18,346 nt of DNA from Candidatus Helarchaeota archaeon (GCA_013375455.1 JABXJT010000096.1:1-18346), one strand, 5' to 3'. Counted from the stretch's first letter, positions 1 to 8,837 are shown. Numbers and translations are program-made. The notes: generated by a model not told the origin, from the letters alone.

Positions 1-3000
1 TTATAGGAACCTGGGAAACAGAACCTTTTTTCACCGTGAGTGCTTCCCTTGATGGAATGCTGTTTCAAGTCATTTCAATGAATCTCGGAACAGTTGAGGT
101 TGAATTCCTCTTCAAAGGGACCGGCGATTTAACTGGGAATATCTCTGCAAGTGGCGCAGGCTCCTTCCCTTCAACCCAAATGCAATGGGATAAAGCCGGC
201 GATATCAATTATGCAAATATATACCCCGATCCTGATTCAGATAAGGGCGATATAATCGATATCCTACTTCAAAATTTAACATACAATTTAGATCTGGACT
301 TGGTCATCCGAGTCTCTGCAAGTGTATATGCGCAGTATGGATACCTGGAATTCTCTCACGACTTTGAAATCGATCTCATTACCGGCCTTCAGGCAGATGT
401 CAACGAGGATGTCCAAGAACAAATCGAAGTTACCGCAGGCTTTAAGCCTGCCAAAATCACTGATTATCCTGAAGAGGTAATTGCAGGCGTGCCATTCCAG
501 ATGAACTGGGAAACTTCAAATTCCTCAGCGGGTCAAACTCGCCTGCAATATGGACAAACTCCCTACCCAAGATCGACCTATACTGGAGTTAGCTCCTATA
601 AACCAATACCCGGAAGTGGATTACATGAACATAACGCAACTATTATTCTGAACCAGACTGGGACTTGGTACTTTTTAGCTTACTTGCAATCTACAACGCC
701 GCCCTTCGATTATTATAGTAAAAACATTACCCTTCTAGTAAAACCTAGGCTCACATTTACTTCAATCCCTGATAATGCTACCGCAGGAGAGCCAATTACA
801 ATACAGTGGGATATTTTCGGTCCCTCTTCTGTAGAATCTACGAATATTCGTTATAGCATGTCCCCCAATCCTATGTCAGATCCTGGAATTGGGACCCCAA
901 TTCAATCGGGCGGAGCTGGAAGCTATTCAACGCAAATTACTATTGATGAAGTGGGGTTATATTATTTTATTATTCATGCTCAAACTGATAGAGAAGGCGA
1001 TGACCACTTTAGTGAAATTCGCACTATCAAAATCCTTCCCAATATGACAATAACAATACTCCCCTCACCAAACAACGCTAGTTATGAATTTACGGTCAAT
1101 TGGTCTATACGGGGGGCAGATTATATTGATCGGACTTACCTAGAGTATAGTCAAAATGCAACCTTTTCTGATAATGTCTTTTCAACCATTTCTCAATATG
1201 GTTATATACAGGATTTCCACGAAACCGTTGCTTTATTTGTAAAAGGATCTTGGTATTTCCGTGTCGTGGCTTCAGTGAATGGTATAAAGGATGTTTACTA
1301 TTCAAAGGAACCACCTAACATAACACAGATTGATCCCTATTCTGAGATTAATCCCACTTATCCCCGAAATGTGACAGCTGGGACCCCATTCAAGTTATAC
1401 TGGTGGGTTTTTGGTTTTAATACCTCTGTAGATACCACTCAAATTTTCTATGATAATGATACTGACGTGTTTACTGACCCACTAGGAAGCACCACACCTA
1501 AATCCGGTAATGCAACCGGTTATTCCGATACATTCAATATCCTACAAGCCGGAATCTATTATTTCCAAGCAAATTTTTCAATTGATGGCGAATCCAAAAG
1601 TTGGAATAGTTCAATCATTAGCATTTTAGTTAAACCCTCTTTATATCCAACTGGTCATCCCGTGAATGCAACTGCATTTACCATCTTCAATATTACTTAC
1701 AACCTTCTGGGGTTAGATATCAACACTACTCAGGTCGATTTATGGTATGGTGTAACTTATAATACTTCATCAATGACTCGCATCACCACGGGCGCCACGG
1801 GTGGGATTATCTCCGGGTCGGTGCCTGTGACAGGGCTTTATTATTTCGCTATGAATCTCACCTTTTTAGGTCAAGTTTATTGGAGTGGTGTCGTTCATTT
1901 CTTTATTGTTCCGCATATCGAAGTTTTGATTCCATGGGAACAATTCGCCGATACAAATCCAGATTTATCCCCTGGTCAATGGGCTATCGCTGGAATTCCT
2001 GTAACAATCACTTGGATTGTGCGAAATACGACTGTCGTTAATCACACCGACCTCCATTTTCGGGCAGATTCTCGTTTTGAGCCTGAAAAAAGACCAGTTG
2101 GGGGTGATTATTTCAAATATGATTTCACTAAATATAAAATAGTCACCGGTCTTATCACTCCCGACCAATCTAGCAGCGGACCAACGTTCCATGTCTTTAA
2201 ACAAAATGTTACATTTTATGTCAAAGAATTTACTTGGGTTCTCTTCCGAGTTCACGCCAATTGTGATGATAAGCCCTACGATTATTATTCTAACAGCAGT
2301 GGCATACCTGTCTATCCGGCGGCAGAGGCGTTGCAATACAATTATACTGTAGTTGTCGATAAGCAGGATATTAGTTTGAATCCACGAAATTTCACCGTCA
2401 CCTGGGGGCTCGGGTATGAAGTCCATCGTTGGAACAGTTCTTTTTGGAATAACACTCCTAATTGGCCAGGCATCGTTCCTTATAAGGTAATCGGCATAAA
2501 ACATGCTAATATCCATTACATGTTAAATTATGATCCTATTTGTCCCTGCGTTATAGACCGGGATTTACCATTTAATTGCACTTCCGTCCGCTCTGGACCT
2601 GCATTCCCTGCCATCTTCACGGATAACATAACCATTTCATCCGTTGGGACTTATTATTTCCGCATTCACGTTAAATATAATTATAGTTCTACGAACGAAA
2701 ACTTTACCTATCCCCAACATATCAACAGGTCCTATTGGTCTCCACTCTATAAAATAAATGTCATATACTATGGAAAATACAACACTACCGTTAAAGTTCC
2801 CACGCTCAATCCACCGCCAGCCGTTTCCTATGCTGATTACGATAGCGATGGTGATCTGGATATGATGGTTGGCGAGAACCTACAAGATGCAACTATGACA
2901 CGAAAAATCATCCTATATTTCAATGATGGGACGGGAAATTACACCGCGCTACCTTCTAAAGAAATTCTCAGTTATTCAGCCTTTCCTTCAGGTGAAGAAA

Positions 3001-6000
3001 TTCTCTCCATTACCGCTGGTCATTTCGATGGCAATAATACTCTCGATTTTATGATGACTAATGACAGTATGCCTGGCTCTACCGTGAAAGGGTACCTCTA
3101 TTTAAATGATGGACAGTGTAATTTCACGTTGGAGCGCCCTACATTTAACCAAGCCACAGGTCTTGAGGCATCCTGTTACGCAGTAGCCGATTTGGATTTC
3201 AATGGCATCGATGATTGTGTCTATTATGGTTATATGTTGGGTCAGATCCATTGCGATTTCGGAGAAGCAGATGGTAACTGGACGCCTGGACCTACCTTTG
3301 ATGAAGCTAATATCATCACAACAATGACTCTAACTGATTTGGATGAGATCCCACAACCAGATTTATTGATTGGTCATACGGATGGTACTTATGCAGTCTC
3401 TCCTAATTTTCCAAACCCTACTCGGAATGTTATAGCTAATGTAACAGGCTCTTTTAACCGAGCGAATTATCCAATCGTAGGGGATTTCAATAATGATGGT
3501 TTCAATGATACGATTTTGGTCAACAAGACTAATGAGGTAATTCTCACGCTGAATATAACTACTTCTCCTGTTCAAAGAGTGGTTACTTATGCCGCTACAG
3601 GTAGTCCATATGGTCTCGCCATTGGTGATTTCGAAAATGATGGAGATTTGGATTTTGTTATTGGGCTAGGCTCCAATCGATTCCAATTTTTCTTTAGTAA
3701 TTATTCTATTGATCCATCTACGTGGCCAGGATTTTCAAACCAAACAGTGTCAAATGCAGGTGACGTGCTCGCTACTGGCGATTTCAATAACGATTCATTC
3801 CTAGATATTTCGGCATATAGGAACGATTCCTATATTCTTCACTTTTTATATGGATACATACCTCCGCCCAGCATAACGGACATTGATGTATCTTATAATT
3901 CAATTAATCAAACAATCAACATTGAGAATATCACTGTCTTTGGAGTAGATGGCGAGCCAATTAATGATACGAATGCGTATTTCTATTGGTATACGATCCT
4001 GAATGAAAGCTTTGCAGTCGTCAGTCCTCTGGCTAACTTGACCTGGAATACTGATTCTTGGGAAGCGTTAGACGCCAATGTTTCTTATTTACCCGAAGGA
4101 AATTACTATATCAATACCACTTTTGGAGATAAAAATACCTTCGGGAATAACAGCCATGCTTTGACGCTATCCACGCTCTTTACGATTGATCATTACAATT
4201 CAATATATGTGACGTTTGTACACACGCTAGGTGGTCATTTTCGTACTTTTAATGTAACTGTTGATATTGTAAATAGTACCTATACCTCCCTAGGCAATAT
4301 TACAGGAATGGAGGCGAGCACCCACTCCTACACTATCCGGAATGCCACGGGGCACAATGTCATAGCTCGGAATGAAACGTTTATAGGGAATTTCACCTGG
4401 GGAAACATTACTGGTATTTACCGCTGGGAGGCAATCAACGTTTCGACCGCATATCTCCTGCCTGGTGACTATTTCGTAACTGTCAATTTCACGGATTACT
4501 TGGGATATGATACCGTCTTAGCCAATTCTTCACTTTTCACCATCAACCACACGTTAATCTCAACCAGCACGCCAGCTGTCACTTATGAAGGGAATCTAAC
4601 CCAAATGATCGAGGTTCGGAATATTACTATAGAGAGTACTTATGCTCCCTTTAGGGTACTCGGAAAGGGACGGGCACGTAATTACACGTATTACATATAC
4701 GATAATACAACAAAAGCTTTTACAGGTCTATCGGGGGACTTAAGCTGGAGTGGCACTAGTTGGTATGCCGATATCTCAGTTGCGGCACTTCCAGAGGGAA
4801 ATTATTACGTGAATGCCTTCTTTAAAGACAGATTTAATGCAACCGTGACCACAGTGAATTCGAGTCCCTTCACAGTTGATCATGTTATTGATTTATCCAG
4901 TATTGAGGTCGATTACACTGGCTTTATGGTTCAAGAATTCAACGTGACCATTAGACCCGAAAGTACGTGGTCCTTACGAGGTGTTTTGAACGATACCGAA
5001 GCCCTTACGAAAGCCTATGCTCTCTATACCATCAACGGGTCGACGTCCAATGAAACGGGAAATCTTACTTGGAATGGGTATTCATGGACTAAAATAATCG
5101 ATGTGAGCCAATTGGCAGAGGGAGATTATCTCGTGCAAGTGAACTTTGCAGATACTTATGCGAACGTCACTCAGAATTCCTCAATCAATTCGGTCTATCA
5201 TTATGTGGGAGTTTCCCAGCCAGATTTCCTATTCAATACATCAACATTCGAGCTAACCATTGATAATGCCACGATAACTTCTTCATACCATGGAATGGTC
5301 AATAATACTAACGTTGCCCCAACCAACAACTCGTTTTTCATCTTTGGCAATCTCATTTCCGGTAATATTTCCGGAAGTCTCGATTACAGCTCCCCCTGGC
5401 ACAAATCGGGCCTCAATTTATCTTCATTAATGTATTCTTCAACTTTCACCGTCCGTATCGAATTTGCGGTAAATGAATCCTTCGGGAGTCATGAATTCGA
5501 ATTTTGGATTCCTCCAGAGAAAGCCCCTCTACTAGCTGCTATTTGGCCTAGTGTTGATGAAGATGGATATATTTTCTTAAATTGGGATGATGTAAGTGGA
5601 AGCGAGTATTACTTCATCTATCGGGATACTTCGCCCATTTCCTCAGTGGCTGGAATGACACCTAAAGCAAGAGTTACGGCAAGCCAATTTCAAGATATAA
5701 TAGATACCGAGGGGACCTATTATTACGTGATCGTGGCCGGGAATCGTGCGGGTAATACTACTATGTCGAATTCCGCTAGCGTTGAGGTTGACTTTCCAGG
5801 ACCTGATCTCTTCATTATCATCTTATTGATCGGGATAGGCGCTGCGGTGGCAGTCGTATCTGTAATCATCATCAATAAACGCCGAAAGAAGGGGACGGGA
5901 CGCCCGAAATCTACGCAAAAAATTAAACAGCCCCCGGGAACTGCCCAAGATAAGTTGGTCCAGCGATTGAATGAGCTAGAAAAGGCATTTAAGGAAGGGA

Positions 6001-6062
6001 AAATATCTCAAAGCTCATATGAAACTCTTAAGAAAGATTTGCTCCGAAGGATGAATGGCTAA
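1..6062 (+). CDS. Giant cell-surface protein: Ig-like repeats, FG-GAP beta-propeller, beta modules, FN3-like domain, single TM helix, SHOCT-like tail (5' partial)
   Basis: The reading frame is open to the left edge (from base 3), so the gene begins outside the window; the GTG at 36 lies inside a continuous beta domain and is not a convincing start. Residues are numbered from that GTG. Residues ~134-915 hold seven Ig-like repeats, each ending in a strand such as YYFRIHV followed by a YYS-type motif. Residues ~925-1270 hold seven FG-GAP/VCBS calcium loops (near 934, 993, 1051, 1100, 1149, 1197, 1248; for example DYDSDGDLD and GDFENDGDLD), spaced about 50-60, as in a seven-bladed propeller. Residues ~1277-1735 hold four modules with LTW...LPEGNYY...FTVDH, plus a degenerate fifth to ~1828. 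An FN3-like domain (~1829-1918) precedes one membrane helix (~1923-1947), a basic NKRRKK stop and a cytosolic tail ending in a SHOCT-like helical pair. There are dozens of N-X-S/T sequons. Inferred role: glycosylated adhesin or receptor-like surface protein; the ligand is unknown. Confidence 0.9.
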   Translation, partial: IGTWETEPFFTVSASLDGMLFQVISMNLGTVEVEFLFKGTGDLTGNISASGAGSFPSTQMQWDKAGDINYANIYPDPDSDKGDIIDILLQNLTYNLDLDLVIRVSASVYAQYGYLEFSHDFEIDLITGLQADVNEDVQEQIEVTAGFKPAKITDYPEEVIAGVPFQMNWETSNSSAGQTRLQYGQTPYPRSTYTGVSSYKPIPGSGLHEHNATIILNQTGTWYFLAYLQSTTPPFDYYSKNITLLVKPRLTFTSIPDNATAGEPITIQWDIFGPSSVESTNIRYSMSPNPMSDPGIGTPIQSGGAGSYSTQITIDEVGLYYFIIHAQTDREGDDHFSEIRTIKILPNMTITILPSPNNASYEFTVNWSIRGADYIDRTYLEYSQNATFSDNVFSTISQYGYIQDFHETVALFVKGSWYFRVVASVNGIKDVYYSKEPPNITQIDPYSEINPTYPRNVTAGTPFKLYWWVFGFNTSVDTTQIFYDNDTDVFTDPLGSTTPKSGNATGYSDTFNILQAGIYYFQANFSIDGESKSWNSSIISILVKPSLYPTGHPVNATAFTIFNITYNLLGLDINTTQVDLWYGVTYNTSSMTRITTGATGGIISGSVPVTGLYYFAMNLTFLGQVYWSGVVHFFIVPHIEVLIPWEQFADTNPDLSPGQWAIAGIPVTITWIVRNTTVVNHTDLHFRADSRFEPEKRPVGGDYFKYDFTKYKIVTGLITPDQSSSGPTFHVFKQNVTFYVKEFTWVLFRVHANCDDKPYDYYSNSSGIPVYPAAEALQYNYTVVVDKQDISLNPRNFTVTWGLGYEVHRWNSSFWNNTPNWPGIVPYKVIGIKHANIHYMLNYDPICPCVIDRDLPFNCTSVRSGPAFPAIFTDNITISSVGTYYFRIHVKYNYSSTNENFTYPQHINRSYWSPLYKINVIYYGKYNTTVKVPTLNPPPAVSYADYDSDGDLDMMVGENLQDATMTRKIILYFNDGTGNYTALPSKEILSYSAFPSGEEILSITAGHFDGNNTLDFMMTNDSMPGSTVKGYLYLNDGQCNFTLERPTFNQATGLEASCYAVADLDFNGIDDCVYYGYMLGQIHCDFGEADGNWTPGPTFDEANIITTMTLTDLDEIPQPDLLIGHTDGTYAVSPNFPNPTRNVIANVTGSFNRANYPIVGDFNNDGFNDTILVNKTNEVILTLNITTSPVQRVVTYAATGSPYGLAIGDFENDGDLDFVIGLGSNRFQFFFSNYSIDPSTWPGFSNQTVSNAGDVLATGDFNNDSFLDISAYRNDSYILHFLYGYIPPPSITDIDVSYNSINQTINIENITVFGVDGEPINDTNAYFYWYTILNESFAVVSPLANLTWNTDSWEALDANVSYLPEGNYYINTTFGDKNTFGNNSHALTLSTLFTIDHYNSIYVTFVHTLGGHFRTFNVTVDIVNSTYTSLGNITGMEASTHSYTIRNATGHNVIARNETFIGNFTWGNITGIYRWEAINVSTAYLLPGDYFVTVNFTDYLGYDTVLANSSLFTINHTLISTSTPAVTYEGNLTQMIEVRNITIESTYAPFRVLGKGRARNYTYYIYDNTTKAFTGLSGDLSWSGTSWYADISVAALPEGNYYVNAFFKDRFNATVTTVNSSPFTVDHVIDLSSIEVDYTGFMVQEFNVTIRPESTWSLRGVLNDTEALTKAYALYTINGSTSNETGNLTWNGYSWTKIIDVSQLAEGDYLVQVNFADTYANVTQNSSINSVYHYVGVSQPDFLFNTSTFELTIDNATITSSYHGMVNNTNVAPTNNSFFIFGNLISGNISGSLDYSSPWHKSGLNLSSLMYSSTFTVRIEFAVNESFGSHEFEFWIPPEKAPLLAAIWPSVDEDGYIFLNWDDVSGSEYYFIYRDTSPISSVAGMTPKARVTASQFQDIIDTEGTYYYVIVAGNRAGNTTMSNSASVEVDFPGPDLFIIILLIGIGAAVAVVSVIIINKRRKKGTGRPKSTQKIKQPPGTAQDKLVQRLNELEKAFKEGKISQSSYETLKKDLLRRMNG

Positions 6063-6065
6063 AAA

Positions 6066-6578
6066 TCAATTTGGGTTATAAATACCTACATACCAAAAAT
6101 AGTAAATATCAGCTCGAAGATCAAACTGAATTCCTGCGAAACCCGCTCGGGTCAAGTTAAGTTCCAATCTAAACGTTGCATTGTTTATTGCAAGCCATGG
6201 AAGATAACTCGAATTCAAATCAATGGTCAAAGATTCGTTAATATTCGTTCTGGCTGGAAAGTAATAAGATGAATTTATTTCTCCCAGGAACGTATTTGGC
6301 GGGAGAAATGTTTCATTAGTTGATTCATGAATAAACACTTCTGCGTAGACTCGTTCTGCATATATATCATAAATCCCTGGATTTGAAAATACAAAAGAAA
6401 TGGTTATATTGACTGAATCATCACCAGGACCTATGGCTCCGGTATTAACACCAGGAAGATACGAATCAGAAAGTCTAATGGAGACCTGAACGAGACTTAA
6501 CCCAATACTTGCAATGTATCCCCCTAAGATCAAATAGATTGCGATAACACCAAGGCGAATTTTGGATGAAGTTCTCAA
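6066..6578 (-). CDS. Membrane-anchored extracellular beta protein, LEA2/WHy-like layout
   Basis: 170 residues. An N-terminal helix (about residues 8-31) acts as a signal anchor. The rest is beta-rich and carries several N-X-S/T sequons, so it should lie outside the cell. The middle, with a strand ending in FSNPG followed by a Val/Tyr-rich strand and a later ESLTIDLNSS strand, recalls the LEA type 2/WHy immunoglobulin-like fold; this is a fold resemblance, not a firm family call. The start is TTG, inside the TTGA overlap with the stop of the upstream membrane protein, so the two are probably translationally coupled. The stop lies 3 bases from the stop of the convergent giant surface gene, and a T5 tract follows the stop on this strand. 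It is probably the last gene of a unit with the iron-sulfur protein and the four-helix protein. Function unknown. Confidence 0.75.
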   Translation of the reverse strand: MRTSSKIRLGVIAIYLILGGYIASIGLSLVQVSIRLSDSYLPGVNTGAIGPGDDSVNITISFVFSNPGIYDIYAERVYAEVFIHESTNETFLPPNTFLGEINSSYYFPARTNINESLTIDLNSSYLPWLAINNATFRLELNLTRAGFAGIQFDLRADIYYFWYVGIYNPN

Positions 6579-7051
6579 ATGGATGATACCTCCTTACCTG
6601 ATGAATCGGCGATCTTAGAGTTGGGTGCTGTTTTGACTTCGCGATATAGTTGAATATAATATACAGAATTCAGTAGTGATGCAAGTACCAACAACAGAGC
6701 TATTATTTGAATGTAAAAATCGATCTGAAAACCCAATGCATCAATGGAGTATGTCCCAAATTGTTGGATGGTAAAAAATCCCCCAAATAAATAGAAGAAG
6801 TAAAGTCCACGGTAGAGGGCAAGCCCAAACCCTATGAGCGCATAGCGGGGGGTATTTTTGTCGTAAAGGTTCCGAAGAAATGCCATAATTGTAGCGGTGG
6901 CCCCAAATGGAATGAGAAAAAGGATGAAATTCAACTCAAAAGAAAATACATTGAAAAAATTCAAAATTAAGATTGCCAACAAAGGTATACATAAATATAC
7001 AATGAGCGGAATGAGTGCGCGGTGAAATGCGCGTTTAAGGGAAGAACTAAT
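6575..7051 (-). CDS. Four-helix integral membrane protein of unknown function, probable ATT start
   Basis: I do not recognise the family. The canonical TTG at 6982 gives 135 residues but has no ribosome binding site and starts in the middle of the first membrane helix. The same frame is open further upstream with no ATG, GTG or TTG before a stop at 7100-7102. An ATT at 7051-7049 has GAGGG seven bases before it (7059-7063) and gives a 158-residue protein whose basic N-terminus (SLKRAFHRA) leads into a full first helix. Four helices are then seen, with a short cytosolic C-terminal tail. The ATT lies 18 bases after the stop of the iron-sulfur protein, and the gene overlaps the next one by four bases, so all three are probably cotranscribed. 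It may be a membrane partner of the redox proteins upstream, but this is only inference from position. Confidence 0.7.
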   Translation of the reverse strand: MSSSLKRAFHRALIPLIVYLCIPLLAILILNFFNVFSFELNFILFLIPFGATATIMAFLRNLYDKNTPRYALIGFGLALYRGLYFFYLFGGFFTIQQFGTYSIDALGFQIDFYIQIIALLLVLASLLNSVYYIQLYREVKTAPNSKIADSSGKEVSSI

Positions 7052-7058
7052 GCTAGTT

Positions 7059-7063
7059 CCCTC
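7059..7063 (-). promoter_or_regulatory. Ribosome binding site that argues for an ATT start at 7051
   Basis: On the minus strand GAGGG is followed by seven bases and then ATT. This spacing agrees with other genes in the window (the AOR gene has GAGG and seven bases before ATG). The canonical TTG at 6982 has no such site. Confidence 0.5.
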
Positions 7064-7068
7064 TGGAT

Positions 7069-8253
7069 TTACAAAGATTTTAACAGGAGTTCTGTGAGGT
7101 CAATTACATCATAAGATCTTCCGAGAGCATCGCAACCTTCTTTTAGATTTCGTTTGCAGAATGGACAAGTTGAGACTATTGCATCGAGCTTCTCTATATC
7201 ATCGGCTTCCTTTATGCGTTCCTTGCTGGTCCATAGGGCGAAATCTGGAAATGCCTTTTTGACACCACCACCCGCGCCACAGCACCAAGCTTGTTTACTA
7301 TTCCGTTGAAATTCGATGAAATTTAATCCAGGAATCATTGCAAGTACACGCCTAGGATCCTTTCGGACTGCTGAATGGCGTGAAAGATGGCATGGATCAT
7401 GGTAGGTCATCGTTAATTTCTGTGGTTTTAAGTCAATTTTTTGCTTCTTTAATTCCTTTTTGAAGAATTGAGAGGAATGCACGACTTTAAAATCTAACTT
7501 TTCCTTTCCCAGAAGTTTTGGATAATCGTGCGTTAGCGTATTATAGCAACCTGCACAGCTCGTTATTACCGTTTTAGCCCCGGAATTTAAAATTGCTTGG
7601 TAATTATGCTCGATCACTTCCATTGCATCTTTTCGCAACCCGCTCCGAAGCATCGGAGACCCACAACACCATTCATCGGCTCCAAGTATTGAAAATTCAA
7701 CGCCTAATTTATTTAAGATATCAACCGTTGCTTGGGCAATCTCTTTCTCGCGGAATGAAGCGGTACAGCCAGCAAAATATATTATTTCTTTTTTATCCGA
7801 AACCTTTCGTCCCTCAAGCCAATCAAACCGTTTCTCGTTCTCAGTCTTGTAAGGATTATGATATTTCAAAGTGTCCTCTTTAATTTCAACATGCCCCGGC
7901 ATAGGCCCTATACCAGAATCCACGATGGCGGTTCGGAGGTCTTCAAACGTTTCGACCTGATTTTGCACGGCACCTAACGCGGTATGGTCTTTACATTGGA
8001 TATAGCACCCACCACACACTTGACAGGCATATATAATTTGAAGTAGATCCTCTGCATCCGTGGGGACATCGCCTTCTAATAATCCTCGAATGAGTTCTAT
8101 CCGCCCCATTGAAAAATAACTCTCAAACCCAAAATAACTTCCACTCGGGCAGATGGGAACCCAATCCTTCAATTCATGGTAATTCGCGATGGAACATAAT
8201 CGGCAATGCGAACAATAATAAACAATCTTGTCATATTTCTCTAAGATTTCCAT
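7069..8253 (-). CDS. HdrD/GlcF-type (Fe-S)-binding oxidoreductase with two CCG domains
   Basis: 394 residues, probably cytosolic and bound to partner proteins. It should pass electrons from a flavoprotein to a further acceptor. The N-terminal half binds two [4Fe-4S] clusters: C14-C17-C20 with a remote C35-Pro, and C77-C80-C83-C87. Two cysteine-rich CCG domains follow: C163, C196-C197-Gly, C233-C236; and C288, C324-C325-Gly, C363-C366. This is the CXnCCGXnCXXC pattern that holds noncubane [4Fe-4S] clusters in HdrB and HdrD. The same arrangement occurs in GlcF, LutA and FadF-like proteins. No membrane helix is seen. The start is ATG with GGATGAG nine to ten bases before it. The FAD-linked oxidase at 8955-10409 is the natural redox partner, with a small acidic gene between them. 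The 14-residue gap in the first cluster motif is unusual. Hydroxyacid oxidation, CoA-linked electron transfer and quinone reduction are all possible. Confidence 0.9.
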   Translation of the reverse strand: MEILEKYDKIVYYCSHCRLCSIANYHELKDWVPICPSGSYFGFESYFSMGRIELIRGLLEGDVPTDAEDLLQIIYACQVCGGCYIQCKDHTALGAVQNQVETFEDLRTAIVDSGIGPMPGHVEIKEDTLKYHNPYKTENEKRFDWLEGRKVSDKKEIIYFAGCTASFREKEIAQATVDILNKLGVEFSILGADEWCCGSPMLRSGLRKDAMEVIEHNYQAILNSGAKTVITSCAGCYNTLTHDYPKLLGKEKLDFKVVHSSQFFKKELKKQKIDLKPQKLTMTYHDPCHLSRHSAVRKDPRRVLAMIPGLNFIEFQRNSKQAWCCGAGGGVKKAFPDFALWTSKERIKEADDIEKLDAIVSTCPFCKRNLKEGCDALGRSYDVIDLTELLLKSL

Positions 8254-8437
8254 CCAAACTCATCCTTTTAATTTAATTTCTCAATATTGTCTATGATTTG
8301 AATAGCTCAGCTTTTGAGTGTCTACCCAATATCGCTTTAACTTAGCAAATAAAATTTTCTATAAGGAATTGCAGTAAAAATATTCAGAAAAAATATGGTT
8401 GAAAAGATAAATAGAGTTTAATTTTCGATAGAATAAG

Positions 8438-8443
8438 AAAAAA
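8438..8443 (-). terminator. Oligo-T terminator after the small acidic gene
   Basis: Six T on the minus strand, preceded by a CCCCTC run and lying 16 bases after the stop of the acidic gene. Archaeal termination needs only such a T tract. It suggests that the iron-sulfur gene downstream is at least partly transcribed from its own promoter in 8254-8437. Confidence 0.45.
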
Positions 8444-8459
8444 GAGGGGTAAGATTGTT

Positions 8460-8795
8460 TTACTCTTCTTCAGGGAGTGGTTCCATTCCGAGAAAATCGC
8501 GGACCTGATTCCTAATATCGCGGATGAATTTTCCTAAATCAAAACCTTTTGATTCTTCGCCCTCTTCGCCTTCGCGCCCAAGAATTTTATCCCATAGGTC
8601 TTTATGCCACTTAGCTATATCATCGAAAATCTTCTGAAAACCTGTCTTCTCACCTTCTTCACCTTCTTCGCCTTCTTCCCTGCCTAATAATTTGTCCCAG
8701 ACTTTCTTGGATTCCTCGACAACATTATCCACCGCTTCTCGAATTCCATCAACAATGGACGACAAAAGGTCCTTCTTTTCTTCGCCTTCTTCCAT
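8460..8795 (-). CDS. Small acidic protein with three amphipathic-helix modules joined by Gly-Glu linkers
   Basis: 111 residues from the ATG at 8795, which has AGGTGA five bases upstream; the GTG at 8804, three codons earlier, has no site and is less likely. I know no family for it. Three modules can be seen, each an amphipathic helix of about 22-28 residues ending in a W/F-D-K/F-L-G motif and then an acidic linker: VWDKLLGREEGEEGEEGE, LWDKILGREGEEGEES, and RDFLGMEPLPEEE at the C-terminus. No signal or membrane helix and no cysteine is present. The linkers are encoded by GAAGAAGGT/C-like triplet repeats, so length may vary between strains. It lies between the flavoprotein and iron-sulfur genes but is set off by oligo-T tracts on both sides and by an inverted repeat upstream, so it probably has its own promoter. 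A scaffold, peripheral membrane tether or chaperone for the redox pair is possible; none is shown. Confidence 0.75.
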   Translation of the reverse strand: MEEGEEKKDLLSSIVDGIREAVDNVVEESKKVWDKLLGREEGEEGEEGEKTGFQKIFDDIAKWHKDLWDKILGREGEEGEESKGFDLGKFIRDIRNQVRDFLGMEPLPEEE

Positions 8796-8837
8796 TTTAT
8801 TCACCTATTTTTATATTGTCGTTTTTTTGAAGTTAAT

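Noticed and set aside
36..38. GTG as the start of the giant surface gene
   Set aside because: The frame is open to the window edge and reads as a smooth beta-rich sequence across this codon, so it is an internal valine.
1965..2516. Antisense frame of 183 residues
   Set aside because: It lies wholly inside the repeat-rich coding region of the surface gene, has no recognisable domain and is best explained as a shadow.
8560..8700. Repeated CTTCTTCGC-like units as a CRISPR or satellite array
   Set aside because: The units are codon repeats for Gly-Glu linkers in a real protein frame, with no spacers.
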